Source: Melampsora larici-populina 98AG31
Lineage: Eukaryota; Basidiomycota; Pucciniomycetes; Pucciniales; Melampsoraceae
DNA: 64,000 nt
Direction of reading: 5' to 3'
NCBI RefSeq assembly: GCF_000204055.1
Contig: NW_006768806.1
Span: forward strand, 416,663 to 480,662
Shown piece after piece: positions 44,940-57,137 of the stretch (its first letter is position 1; the number at the start of each line of letters is the position of its first letter). Both the position numbers and the translations under genes were made by a program. The notes beneath the pieces were generated by a model that was not told where the DNA came from, did no database searches, and saw only the letters and a list, made by a program, of their open reading frames with translations.

Positions 44940-45836
44940 AAGGCGACTAGACGAAAATTTTATTTTGTGTAAGTGTTAGGGTGTATGAGCAAACTATGAA
45001 GCTTGATCAAGCCTTTTGATAAGAGAGGCAGACATCGAATGTGCCATTCTTAGGCTCCCTTCAAACGCCTATTTTGTTCTCAAGGAGGTAGGAGTCTGAG
45101 CAAAGAATTGTTACGCTGAGACTTCCACTGTGGTCTACCTCTCGTTGTCACGCATTGCTATCGAGTCGACATTCGCAATATCCAAGTGTCAGTAACATTC
45201 TTTATCCCCCAGTCTCGGACACAGTTGTTTGGAGTGGGCATATCTCGCCGACTTATATCACACATTGAGACAACTATGCAGCTATGCAACCCTTAGCAAT
45301 TCCTGCGGATATTCCCTGTTGGCTTATCAATATCGTTTCTTTAGGAGTTCTTCGCCCAGACTGATAGCCATACTATGGTCGAGGTCATTGCTGGTATCAA
45401 CTCTCAAACGCAATAGTCTGAGTCTGTGTTACGTCCAAAATTGGTGTTTGCTGGCTCACGTTATTTCATATCTTAGCCTCTTCAAAACCAGTAGCCTTCA
45501 TGTTGTCTAACACATCCACAAGATCAAGACCCCAGCTGCATATGTACCCGAATCTTACCCTCAACTCCAGTGTGCAAGTCACAAGAATTAAAGAATTAGA
45601 ATACAAACTGATATTGAAGCTCTTCTGGATACACTTGCGAGGAATGACCTGTTATGTGATCAGCTGAAACCAACGAAACTGCAGAGCTGAAGCTGCATTT
45701 CCTCGCATGTTATATCACCATCAACTTCAACCGTTCTCTTTTGCATTTTGTTGGCAACTCTTGTGTTCATTTGCAAAACAACTCTTGAAATATCCAAATC
45801 AATCTCAAAGATCAAAGCAGGGTGATCACGTGTCAC
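44940..45836. other. Intergenic
   Basis: A plus-strand open frame at 45229-45510 has no recognised domain. No repeat structure is seen. Confidence 0.35.
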
Positions 45837-46182
45837 TAGGGCTGCGACCCGGACCCGGCCCCGCCCGGCCGAGTCTGCCCGGCGACCTCTGGAGAGCTCG
45901 CGGTCCGCGCCCCGGGGCCGCAGAACGTCACGTGTTTTACTCACAAAGGCGTCCTGAGAGCGCTCGGGCGGGTCGGGCACCGGGGCTGCCGATCATCCCA
46001 AGCTATACAACTCATGCTTTTTGTGCCCAAAACCTAAGCCTGACTCTGCCTGGCCCCTAGGCCTCAAGTTCAGGGCGCGCCCTGCCTGGCCCTGAACCAT
46101 TTTTGAAGGCCCTCGGGTTTCGTCGCGGCCGGGCCGCGCCCCGGGGCCGGCCCTGAACTTTCAGGGCCGGGGCACAGCCCTA
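45837..46182. mobile_element. Non-autonomous hAT element (MITE) with perfect 8-bp target-site duplication
   Basis: CGTGTCAC lies immediately outside both ends (45829-45836 and 46183-46190). The ends are TAGGGCTGCGACCCGGACCC and, reverse-complemented, TAGGGCTGTGCCCCGGCCCT. The 346-bp interior is strongly GC-rich, unlike its surroundings, and non-coding. Similar end sequence occurs at 35822 and, more diverged, at the ends of the dead hAT at 37490-40913. The element ends 214 bp before the start codon of the dynactin p24 gene. Confidence 0.93.
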
Positions 46183-46396
46183 CGTGTCACCAGCTTTTAT
46201 GCCTTAGTTATTCCAAGGGCCCGCTTCAGAAGGACTGTCATCGGGTCGAGCTTTCTGCCTCGGGTCAGGCTCGAGTGCTTCCGTCGTGAAGCCGTCCAGC
46301 TCGCATGACAGCATGACAGCATCCAACCCTCATCAGCTCAGACTTATTGTTGTTTCACAGCGTTCATCCTCAACTTAATATCGTACTTTCGTGTTT

Positions 46397-47535
46397 ATGG
46401 ATGTGACCCCATCCGGAGAGCTCAATGAGCACCATTCAGAGGATCCAATTCATCTCACTCCTGCTTCTAAAGAAACCGATGACTTGATCACAGCGGGTCT
46501 CATAGAAGGCTCAGTTTCAGTAACAGCGGCTCTCACAGAAGCGCACGAGCCGGCTCTGCTTCAGAATCAAGATTTCAGCGCACGAAATATGGAAGCGCCT
46601 GAAGTTGATGCACTTTTGGCCATCGATCTTCGGATAAGGCTTTTGGAAACCATCATCGCAGGCTCTGTATCATCATCGGATGCATTCCAAGCTCGTGTCG
46701 GTGGTTCAGATCGTCAAAAATTTGGCACACGCGCCGAGACGGTTGTGAAGAAATTGAACGACGTACTACATGCCAAGCATAACGACGTTGTTCGCCGATT
46801 TGTTGAGAGTTGTGAGTGAAAAATGAGCCCTCCTCGATCATTGTTATGAATATTGTATGGACTGATATCGGGCGCGCCTTATTGAGACGATCTGAATGAA
46901 CCACTCCTACACATCCCCAACCCTATCTATCAGCAGGCGCAGTCGATTTTGGAAAAGGATCAACGATTAACTGCCAATGAAAAGCTTAGTCTCGTGTTCG
47001 AGAGCGAGACAGAACTTACGACCCTCGAAAAGGATTTAAGAGAAATCGATATGTTGAACAGTCGAGGTTTTCTAGATTCGGGCAAGCTCACAGGTATTGC
47101 TTGATCTTTGAATTGCTTCGAATGATATGTTTACCGGTTTTCTTATCACCACGCCGGGACACTGACACTGCAATTGGCTTAATATCGACTCAGATGGTGG
47201 TCCTATGAAGGATGATTTGAAGAGGCTGACGGAGGAGGTGAAACTCCAAATCGAGCGCATCACGACCATGGAAAGCAGGGTCACCTCTATCATGTCACAC
47301 TATGATTCTTATGTGAGTTGCTAGACTTCCTTCACTGCTAAACCCAATGCCGGACTAGAAAGGAACGTGCCGAAAACCGCTGATGGTCGCCTGATCTGAT
47401 GAGATATCTTCTACGGTCTTTCACCGTCAGGTCAATACGCTCTCCGAACTCTTCATCTCTTGGGATGGTATTCTCACCACAGTCGAGGATGAAATCATCC
47501 AAGTAGAAAGAAATAAAGTTCTTGAACAATCTTGA
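46397..47535 (+). CDS. DCTN3: Dynactin p24-type subunit (DCTN3-like), 4 exons
   Basis: Exons are 46397-46811, 46887-47093, 47194-47312 and 47431-47535, all phase-consistent, giving 281 residues. The start is the ATG of MDVTPSGELNEH; the GTG 6 bp upstream is not used. After an ~80-residue acidic extension, DALLAIDLRIRLLETIIAGS corresponds to the N-terminal helix of p24. LNEPLLHIPNPIYQQAQSIL and ETELTTLEKDLREIDMLNSR follow. The C-terminal coiled coil contains YVNTLSELFISWDGILTTVE, matching the LS-FV-WDE-L pattern of animal DCTN3. p24 sits in the dynactin shoulder that joins p150Glued to the Arp1 filament. The family is short and poorly conserved, so the call rests on pattern and length (animal p24 is ~186 residues). 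Another coiled-coil protein cannot be fully excluded. Confidence 0.75.
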
Positions 47536-49120
47536 GACTCAGATATCCCCTCCCAATTTCCGCACAGACTTTATCAGGAAGCAAAGCGCTTGGACATCAG
47601 GGGAAGTTACTTCGATTTCATTGAGCAGAGAATTTAGCATGCATGTCCCCCCTAAAGTCTGGTCATCGTGAGCAGGCCTCGAAGGGTGATGGGCAGATTA
47701 CTTGTCTACTCCTTAACTCATCCCCACCGATTGTGCCCGAATATGTCCGACAATGGATACATATTACATACGCAACCAGCTTCATGGCCTGCCCTATAAA
47801 CAAACATGGATGCTCCTGTCAACGCCTCTCGAAGTGTCCGTTGTGAAGAAGCGATTCGGAGAGATGACTCAGGTGAGCACCCGTATGTCTCCGGCATGGG
47901 TGACTTCAAGGACGGCTTACCCCTATGAACACTCCTGTGGATGGCACTGCGGGCTTCCTTTACCAGCCGGTGCCTCGACCCAAATGTCTACCACGAACGT
48001 TTGCGACAACACCCGCTAATAATTGATTCAGCAGTCGCATAAACATCGGCCAAGAAATGAGTGGCATGTACATAGGCTTGTAACTTTTACATTCAAGGCT
48101 ACTACCAAATGCCAGGACCATCTCAATCTTTGATTTGTTCTCTCATTCCACGATTTGATTATCGATTTTCCAACCCAGACGTCAGTTTGACAAGTCGAAG
48201 TTGAGTTTCGCTAGAATCGCCCTCAAGATTGGTTCACTCTAAGATAAAAGTCTACATGCCGTGCTTAGCCTCACGGCATTTGCGCTGAAGATGGCTGACT
48301 CGAGCTGTCATGGCATTATTCCTCACTAATGAATGGTCTGAGCCCGGCGGCGTGGCCATTCAGCGAAGATTGCATAAGCTTCTCACAACATGGACTCGCA
48401 TTGGCAGGATGGCGTAGATTGCTCAAAGCGCTATCAATATCCTTCTTTGCTCATACTTCCTACACCCAGCCAGCATTTAACCAGGTATCAAGTGACCTCC
48501 GGAACCGACAAGCATGCATGATGAATGTCACCGATTCATTGAACTCAGGTTGGCTACAGTCATGAGGTCGGGTCCTGAATGTGCCTGGAAGCAACGGTTT
48601 TCAACCAGCCGCTCAATGAAAGGAGAGAGTTGGACTCCTGTTATAGTGACATGAGTCATTGGAAAGAACATGAGACCTTAAAAAAACACTGCGATGATGC
48701 TAAACTCAAGCTCGACCCAATTCTTCATCTCATGCCGTTGAATTTTTAATTTTGACCGACCTGTTTTCTTCATTTTAGGATAATTTCTCTTCCGCTCTCT
48801 CTGTTATCGTAGGCACACGCCTACCAAGGGTGGTCTTCAAAAAGTTGATAATAGCCCATCAACTTGCTCTCATTGTTTTACTACGTCTTCTTCCCCTCAA
48901 CAAGCACCGCACCTGTCTTTCTATTTTATTTATTTCGCTAACAGTCACTCTCCAGGTTTCTCTGGATACCCTTTCAATCATCTGGTCCTTATTTGATATT
49001 CATTCTGTTGAACTGTTTCTCTAACCTGATCGTACAATCTCGTGAATCTACCATTCCTTTGGCTTGACTTCTTATATTGTCAGCTTCCCCATCTCGAACA
49101 TTATCGATCAAGACATTTCG
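47536..49120. other. Intergenic, one possible exon-like island
   Basis: On the plus strand an ATG near 47807 opens MDAPVNASRSVRCEEAIRRD, followed by a possible GTGAGC donor and a second island, TPVDGTAGFLYQPVPRPKC, ending at about 48019. I recognise no family and cannot close a convincing gene, so I leave it uncalled. A second unsupported frame lies at 48329-48565. Confidence 0.3.
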
Positions 49121-52100
49121 ATGATGACGGCGTCTAATTCTACCTCTCAACAACTCGAATCCGAGCCCGGTGTCTTTCCCATAGACACCATGGCCAATGC
49201 CATATTTTCTGTTTCGGAGACTGTGACTTCGCCCGCATCGAGCGAAGAACATCACGATTCGACTACTCATCATGCCTCTGATCGCCACACCCGATTAGAC
49301 TCTATTCATCTTAGCAGCGATGCTAGTGGCGAAACCTCCATGGCTTCTCTTGCCGCCGATTTTTCGACTCACTCCTTTATCGATTCAGGTGAAGGCGCTA
49401 CCGAGCTCAGAAATGCTCACAACCCTCCCTGGAGCCACGGCGTCACTGGGACACCAATTCTGCACCGGGGCCTCACTGAGCACACTGACACGTTGAATTT
49501 CTTGGATGGTCCTACCGGAGAGATTCCCTCACACGAAGAAACTTGTACGTTTTCCATGCGTTCCATACTTTATCTGCTTTCAATTTTGTTTTGAGTCTAG
49601 CCTTCAGAACCATTGTACTCATACTCTACCTGCTTTGAATAATAGCGTCACCTCATCTTTCAGCCACCGACAGTCAGAACCTCATCCAAGATCAAGTTTT
49701 GACCCCACGTCCATCTGTGAAAACTGCACAAGAAAGTCTTTCATCTTTGCGCCAGATCTCCTTCCAGCCACCTGCGGCGAAGTCAACTCCCAACCGTGTA
49801 CAACCGAGTTCCAGCCCCTTGTATGTTTCCTCTGCTTCTACCCATCCGCCGTCTCCATTCGATAGCCACCATGTGAAGCGATCTCCTACGAGCCTACGAC
49901 CAGCTATTGTCCATCTTAAATCGCCCATTTCTCATGTCAACTCACTCTCGGTCAGAGGTATGGTAGCCAGGCCTCAAAACGGAACTTTTACTGCTCACGT
50001 TTCTGCGCCAACTGCATCGACCAATGTTCAGCCATCAAACGTAGCTTGGCGTGAAGCCGCGGGTCTCAAGACTCCTTTCCAACCACTCGATGCGCAGGCC
50101 TCCAACACTCGCGTGGTCAGTAACGGAAGTGCTGCTGGCTCCGGTGCGTCTGGCGAAGTCAGCAGTGAAGAGGAAGAAGCTTGGCCTATGCCACAGACCC
50201 CCTTCATTTCTAGTGAAAATTGGCCTCAAGGCAAGGCTGCCAACGGAAAGAGCTCAGTCGCCCCCGTCTCAGTTGCTCCTGTCGACCACAGTGTCAGGAA
50301 GATTGAAACACGCGAGACGCCCGCCGTTCACACTCCGCTTCTTCCATCTAAACTCTCTCCTTCGATTGGTAGCACGCCTCATGGGAGAATCCAAGTTTCT
50401 GGAGGTGGACGAGCTCCTCCTCGTGGTTTGATTAGCCACAACGGTGCCAAGGAAGGCCAGAGAAGAGTTGGTCGTTGCAAGATGTACAACTGCGACAAAG
50501 GTGTCGGTTTCTTGATTGATGATGACTTGGAGGAAGTCCCGTATGATGGTGAGTTTCATTTTGAATTTCTCAGCACGTCGAATCGCTGTTATATCTTTCA
50601 AGCTCTGATCATTGTGCTTTCGTTTACCAGTCAAAATTCACTGGACTGATCTGTACTCTGACCAAGAGTTCAAGTCATTAGCCAAGGGAGAAGTAGTCGA
50701 ATACACTCTCAACCTGACCTCGAACGGCTATTCTGCTTCGTACGTCACTGGGCCTGGTGGAAGACCTGTCATGGGGGCGGAGTTCACCATTGTTCAAGCT
50801 AGGTATGTCCTCAACTTCTTTGGCGGTCACAACAAGATGATTGTGACTTTACTCACTCATTCATCGACGTACTTTTTTTCTTGCCCAGTCGTCAGACCAG
50901 CTACAAGTTGTTTAAAGCAGGTGCTCTTCCTGTCAAGACCTATCGTTCTAAGTGGGAGGGTGTACCTTGTGAGTAGATCTAACTTGCGACTCCCATCGTG
51001 TAAAGACGATTCACTATGAACTATACTTATCTGGTTTTCGATCATCCAGCTCCTGCTGGGTTCCTTGAGAGCCCCGAAACCCCTTTGGGAGGATCTGGGC
51101 ACCGAGCAATTCGATCTCCGATGACCCCAGGAACCATCAGTGCTGCCGTTGGCGGCCTAGCGACTCCAGCTTCTGGTGTTTACGGTTTACTAACCAAGCC
51201 AATCAAGGTCAAACTTCCTGGCACAGGTGACGTTGGCGTAGCAAGCTTACCACAAGTGACTTCCACAAAGCCTGCGGGTACAGCCTCCACTCCTAGTCTG
51301 GTTCAGCCTTCCTCACGCCCAAACCAATCGGTCCATCACGGCCACGTCGCTCCGACTGATCAAATCCTAGCTTGGAATTACCCCTCGCCTCAAACCTTCC
51401 TCCCTGGCTTCAACAGTGCTTATCGTCCATTACTTCCAGCTCTTGCCCGCAATAATCCTGCGACACCAAACCAACCTCTTGGTCAATATGAAGCTATGTT
51501 GTTGGGTGGTTATTCCAGTCAACCGATTACGTCACCGTCTTCGCATTTCTCTACGAATGGTATGCAGCCTGCATCCACAATTCCGTTCAACATGCATGCT
51601 CTCTTGGCAGAACGTCATCTCTTACTTCAACAGCAAGCTGCTTTGATGGCGCTTTATCAGAAGAGTGCTTCCCAAAGTCTGGGACTCGCCCAGGCAGTCC
51701 CTCTTTCACACGGACAGGTCTCTACACTTCTTCCTCCAATCTCACTACCTACTAGTAATACCCCCGCCTCAGACCAAGCTCGAACCGAAGCAAGTAGCTG
51801 GAGATCTGCACCGACTTTAAGACCCAACGCACAAGCATTTTCGCCCGCTCTTGAATCCAAGGCTGCCAACACTGCGCAAGTCGAGTCGGTGGCCGAGGAG
51901 CCGCGTACCGAGTCACTTGTATACCAGCCTCCTGGTCGTCGAACAGTTTCTGACCCCAAACCAACCTCCCTATTAATCCATAAACGAAGCTTGATTGGTG
52001 CCAAGTCTACCGAACTTCCTGCTGCTCCTCGTGGATATAAGCGTGTTACCTTTGCGGAAGAACCTGCGAGAGCTCGAAGAGTTGTTTCCTATGGCGAGAC

Positions 52101-52359
52101 CGACGATGGCGAAGAGAGGGCGGCTCCAAGGGTTACAAGTGTAGATATTGCAATGGAACGTCTTCGTGAGGCCGGTGCACCAAGGCGATTGTCGGTGCTC
52201 TCGAACAATCACCCAAACTTGTTGGGTGAGGATTCTGCATGGATGATCGTAAGTGTAAAGAATTCTGTCATCTAACTACACCCGATTTTTTCTTGACCTT
52301 TGCTGATTTTTGATATTTCGTATGATTCGCGTTTCCTCATTTCTTAGCCTGCAAATTGA
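49121..52359 (+). CDS. Large cold-shock-domain (OB-fold) nucleic-acid-binding protein, 6 exons
   Basis: Exons are 49121-49544, 49664-50548, 50631-50802, 50889-50968, 51050-52248 and 52348-52359, all in phase, giving 923 residues (MMTASNSTSQ... to AWMIPAN). The cold-shock fold lies near residues 409-490. GRCKMYNCDKGVGFLIDDD carries the RNP1-like KGVGFL, VKIHWTDLYSDQEF replaces the usual VFVHxSDI (RNP2), and EVVEYTLN with VTGPGGRPVMGAEF closes the barrel. Such domains bind single-stranded RNA/DNA. Aromatic positions are partly changed (Lys-Ile-His instead of Val-Phe-Val-His), so binding may differ. The flanks are long, Ser/Pro/Gln-rich and disordered, with a short Gln/Leu-rich helix (LLAERHLLLQQQAALMALYQ). 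The tail includes RGYKRVTFAEEPARARRVV. Role is inferred as an RNA-binding regulator; no partner is evident. Confidence 0.85.
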
Positions 52360-53538
52360 TTTTTTATCCTCTTTCTTCTTCGATACGTCTTCAACAAGTT
52401 TGGACTATGAATTCCATTCTTAAAAGTTAGTTTTGTTAATATAGGTAAACAGATCACAAAGAAAATAAAACATCAAAAAAATCTGCTCACATTCACTCAT
52501 CGGTTTTTTCTATCAATTTGATACATTCGTTATGTGGCTCGTTTTCTTGGCATCTTTTCTTTTTTCTTTTCTCTTTGCAATCTCTTTTCATCTTATCTCG
52601 TACTTCATAGCTGTCATCATATGTACCATCAATTTTGTTGTTTTAGTATTATGCAACCAGGGTTCTCCTGCCTTCTTTCTCTTTGTATCGGATCTTGTAT
52701 TTGGTATGCTTTTCGGATGGGAGTCAATTAGTTTTTTGACGCAATGATCGATTTTTGAGTTCTTGTGGCTATTGGTCCTGCGGCTCTGGCCGGCTTGGTG
52801 AAGAGAGGTAGAAATGTTCACTGGTCATCTCCTACAGCAGACTTACCATCCCTGCACCTCGCCTCGAAATTGACACTTTCACACCTTCTATTCACCTATC
52901 CATCTCGTCAGGATTGAGCTTCGAGTATTTCGAGGTATTTCGCCACTGATGCCTTTTCCCATAATCCTATGTAATTTGAGGGTATGCAAGTTAAGGCTTG
53001 CATTTCAAATCATTTCTGCTGAACATCATGCGTGCGCTCAGCTCGATCGATCACCAAATGAATGTCATTTGCATGAGTTAACAACACGGCAAAGTGGTGG
53101 ATTTCTTTCGCACATCTGGGTCCTGGATCTTTGCCCTTCAAGCATCGGTGACATGTTCGCCACCTCTTGCCACACTTTCATGCTCGAACTTCGAAGTGAT
53201 CTTTTCAAATGCGCGTGCCGTTCCCTTCTTTGAGCGGGCTGGTACAGCTCAAGGGGGGACTTAGTTAACTTTGCGTTCACATACAGTACATAAAACATGG
53301 ACCGCATATGCCCAGCTGTCAACATGTCAAGGTCAGAGTCCTACCTGTGAACCCTGGGGATAGTCGAAAATCGCGACATTGACAGTAGTGTGTAGGATGT
53401 AGTGAATTGACGCGCGACTCAATCACAGGGGTTCACATGTAAGCTGATATCTCGCTGCTTTCCCACTGCAGCACTAGTCCACCAACCACGAACCACGAAC
53501 AGTTGTACTCTCCTCGATTGATCGCAGAAAGGAGAAAG
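52360..53538. other. Intergenic between the cold-shock gene and SmG
   Basis: T-rich sequence follows the cold-shock gene. Several short open frames on both strands (for example 52949-53233 plus) have no domain. I find no repeats. It should contain the SmG promoter. Confidence 0.4.
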
Positions 53539-54014
53539 ATGTCCAAAGCCGCCCAACCCGAACTAAAGAAGGTGATTAGAAATTCTTGACGTAACTAGAT
53601 CTCGTTTCGCCATAGTGGGCTGATGTTTCGATCCTCTTGCGTCTTTTTTACCCGTTTGTCGTCACGGCGCACTCACTTGATATCTTGAATGGGTCTCTAG
53701 TACATGGACAAGCGCTTGTTCCTCAACCTTCAAGGAAATCGAAAGCTCTCAGGTGTTCTACGTGGATTTGATATCTTCCTCAACCTAGTATTAGACGAGG
53801 CTCAAGAAGAGAATCTGGAAGGTGGGGAAAAGCGAAAGATGGGCCTTGTCGTAAGCATCTTCGTATCGGGACTCGCTTCGACTTCAATTGATTTTTATGG
53901 AGCTTTGTCTGATTATCGAATCGTGTTTCTTACCTCACCATCTACATCTACAACCGTAAGGTCATCCGAGGAAATTCAGTGTCCTCAATCGAGACTCTGG
54001 AGGCAGTGCGGTAA
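53539..54014 (+). CDS. SNRPG: Small nuclear ribonucleoprotein G (SmG), 3 exons
   Basis: Exons 53539-53571, 53701-53850 and 53961-54014 encode 78 residues, the usual SmG size (76-77 in most eukaryotes). MSKAAQPELKKYMDKRLFLN begins the N-terminal helix. The Sm1 motif follows (LFLNLQGNRKLSGVLRGFDI then FLNLVLDEA), then Sm2 (MGLVVIRGNSVSSIETLEAV). LNGxRxVxGxLRGFD and IRGNSV are diagnostic for SmG as against LSm7. The protein is one of seven in the Sm ring around U1, U2, U4 and U5 snRNAs and acts in pre-mRNA splicing. Both introns have GT-AG ends and phase 0. The gene is complete. Confidence 0.96.
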
Positions 54015-54029
54015 CCGAGACATAGAATG

Positions 54030-54640
54030 CATTGAATGATCGACTCGATCAGAGGAAAATTTTGACGAGGCCTCATTTCGAATGAGACTCAAGATCACTG
54101 CACGTACATTTGCATCTTTGAAAACCCAGTCCTTTCGATTCATTTGCCTCCCTTCCAAATAGTACCTGAAGAGTTCAAAAATTTGAGATATAGGTTCCAT
54201 TATATCCGTAGACTGCTTTGTAAGATTGAGACTTGATATATGATTGCAAATGACTTCGACCTTATGACTCAGACCACACTCGTGGCGATAGCTTCGAGTG
54301 GCTTTCAGGTGATGCATGTAGTATGGCACGTGAAGCCGTTTTAGATCAAGTTTGGGATGCAAGTCAGTGAAAGTAAGAAACGCTTGATCAATTTGACCCA
54401 TGAGCACGAATGGATGCGTCTCATGTGATGCAGCTGCCAAGCTTGATTCTGTTCACTAGCTTGGGTGTATAGATTTTGGTAACCTTCGAACTGTGATGAA
54501 GGCACTGGATTCAAAGTGCGTATATTACGAATCCCGGGGTGCCCGGTGGCACGACAGCCCCCAGAAGTTCCATCAAGCTTGGGAATCCTATACAAATGAT
54601 GCCACTGGAAAGGAAAGGTGGCATATAAATAAGTCAAGAC
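54030..54640 (-). other. Unrecognised minus-strand open region
   Basis: Two overlapping frames, 53985-54440 and 54341-54637, hold protein-like sequence (GQIDQAFLTFTDLHPKLDLK, MEPISQIFELFRYYLEGRQM, WHHLYRIPKLDGTSGG) that would need one frame change near 54400. The first also runs antisense into the last exon of SmG. I recognise no family. It may be a decayed gene or chance open frame. Confidence 0.3.
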
Positions 54641-56753
54641 TAGGTTCTGGAATGTAGAAGAAGTGGAAGTCAGGAAGTCAAGTGCCCTTAACCAGTTTTT
54701 CTATCATCCATGTATCACATATCTCAGATGAACAAGAAATAGAACCTCATTGAAAATGAAATCTGACCTCCCACCCAACCTTCTGCCCTTCTATTTCAAA
54801 GAGCCTCCGCCATCAATAATCCTAGCTAAAAGCACAGGACAGACAGAACTGAAACTTTAAAGGTACAAATGTATGCAAGGACAATTATAAATGAATTCCC
54901 TCCAAAGACCATGAAGAAGTACAATACACTTGGTAAGTACCCAAATCATTGAAATATACCTCTGCTTGATAGAAGTGCTCAGCCCAATTCATTGCCACTC
55001 ACCTTCATGTGGTGAGATTACATACAAAGACTGTTGAATGACATACATTTGGTTCCTGTCTAGCACAAAGTGGGTTCCACAAGTCCAGTGATATGAGATG
55101 ACTTGGCTGAGAAGCTTTGCAGTAGTCTCTTCAGTGTTGTGATTCAGTTGTCACAATATCACAGGTATGTACTCAAGGATTGTTCCAGGAATGGCACCTG
55201 TCTCAGGTGCCAGGCTGTGCATGCACATGAATTATCAATGAGGCAAAGTTGCACAACTTATTCTCTTGAATTCTGCATCTTGGCACCAATAAGAGTGTGA
55301 GGTATGCTTTTTACAGCAGGCCTGTCTATACCCATCAGATAGATATGGTTTTGGGCTATGGGGTTGAAAAGTTCCCTGCAGGATAATGCAGTCCAACTGT
55401 AGTGATCCAGCTTGTAATTAAGAGTTCTCTAAAACTACAAAATTATAGGACTCTGGAAGTCTTGTGAAAAGTATTCCTAAGCTGTTTTGTATTAGAAACA
55501 CTTGATTGAAAAACAAAATTCTTAAGACAATGATGACAATAATACAAACTGTTTTGATAAAGAGAAAGAAAAACAAAAACAACAATCCATAGAAAGCATA
55601 TCTAGATATCAAAGAGGTACAAGGTACCTGTATGGATTTTCCCCAGTCCTTGAGTTTCCTGTTAATTAGTTTTTTGGTCTGTCTGTGTAACACTGAAAAT
55701 CTGCATAAAACCAACATATTTTTAACTCAGGACACCTAAAAAGGTGTCCTGCTTTAGAAAAATATGCATATTTACAACGCCAGGCAAGTTGTTGTAGTGT
55801 CAACATACATAAAAAAAAGCTAACTTGAAACAACCTATCAGAAAGTCCATCTGTTCCTGTTATTAGTATCCAATGTTTTCTGTTTCCTGCAGCTTCTTTT
55901 GTTCCCTCGCTTTGTGTCTATCAATCAGTTCATAATCAACAATTATCAAATCAAACATGGTATGCACTTGAACCACAAATGCTTAACCAAATCACTTTGA
56001 CTTTATTCCAAGAGAAGCTCATTCTTTTCCTTGTACCTTTTTGATGTTTAGATACTTCCTATTGTTTACTTGAAAAGCACTTTCATGGTTTTGTAATATA
56101 CTCACATGTCTCTAGTTTTTCATGACTCTTTTTGATTGTTTTGTCAAAATTTGCTTTTGTAACTTGGCCAACAAATGCTTAATCAAATCTCTTTGATTTT
56201 GTCCCATAAAAACCTCACTTTTTGATATGCTTTTAGCACAACTTTGATAGCGCTTGGATGCTTTTGTCAAACAGTCAAATGTCCAGGCTTTTTCATGAAG
56301 CTGGTCAATTGTTATTTTGAAATTTTCTTTTTTTGCTTGCACCAACACGCCATAAGTATGTGTTCATCAAAAGCAGTTGTTCTCAATTTCATACTATGAA
56401 ACATGGCATTTCATCAGCATATTTCAATCACCTTCCAACCTTAATCCCACCCTCCCACTTTACTTTCACCTTTGCATCTTACTTTGACCTTCCCATCTTA
56501 CTTCCACTCAAATTATTCATTAACTCAAACTCTATCCTACCTACCTGCTTTCTTATCATTAGTTGTATGCTTCAAAATTAATCCCTAGAATTATATATAT
56601 TTGCTTTCAACTCCACCTATCTTCTTGAAAAAAGCATGATCTTTGCTTCTCTTTGAATAATTTTTGTTCTTTGTTCAAAATGGCATCAGTCCTCAGTCTT
56701 TGTGGACATGCAAGTGTAAGCTAGACCAACAATAACAGTTCCGGGTGGGAGAT
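54641..56753. other. Repeat-derived intergenic stretch
   Basis: No gene is supported. About 55729-55752 is AGGACACCTAAAAAGGTGTC plus CTGC, and 55753-55846 carries a left arm related to the MITE at 30151-30346, inverted. Sequence just before 56754 (CCGGGTGGGAGAT) looks like a retroelement polypurine tract. Confidence 0.45.
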
Positions 56754-56925
56754 TGTTATGAGCGCTTTACCTTATGCTTATACTTAGATATGCTTGTACT
56801 GAGTTACTCTCTAGCTAGTAGTCTGGAGGATTAGACTCTTCTAATCCTCACGTAGCAATCTATCTACATACCTGAAGGAACTTTACGCTCTCATCTTGCA
56901 TCTCAACGCCTAGAGGGTTCTAACA
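56754..56925 (+). mobile_element. Short LTR, probably the 3' LTR of a truncated Ty1/copia element
   Basis: The 172-bp interval starts TGTTATGAGCGC and ends GGTTCTAACA, so the ends are TGTTA...TAACA. It is directly preceded by a polypurine-like GGGTGGGAGAT, which is where second-strand synthesis primes next to a 3' LTR. Upstream internal sequence is too decayed to show an RNase H domain, and no second LTR copy is in the window. It is unrelated in sequence to the candidate LTR at 31338-31755. Confidence 0.6.
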
Positions 56926-57022
56926 TATTGCTACGTCTTTAAACTTGGCAAAGGTGGAAAAAATTAGTCAGGTGAAACAATTATGCAGGTCCCCTATTGT
57001 GGGCATGCCGGCCTGCTCTCTA

Positions 57023-57134
57023 CACTGTGCCCGTGGAGGGCGCCCTAGACGTCGGGGGCCCTCAAGAGTACAAAGGGAAGCCTTTGTACTTGTTGGAGCC
57101 CCCAACGTCTGGGGCGCTCTCCACGGGCACAGTG
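57023..57134. mobile_element. 112-bp foldback MITE with 54-bp arms and CTA duplication
   Basis: The arms pair almost end to end, 54 nt on each side of a 4-nt loop (GAAG at the centre). The ends are CACTGTGCCCGTGGAGGGCG and, reverse-complemented, CACTGTGCCCGTGGAGAGCG. CTA flanks both sides (57020-57022 and 57135-57137). A 3-bp duplication suggests a PIF/Harbinger-type mobiliser. It is GC-rich in AT-rich DNA and non-coding. Confidence 0.9.
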
Positions 57135-57137
57135 CTA

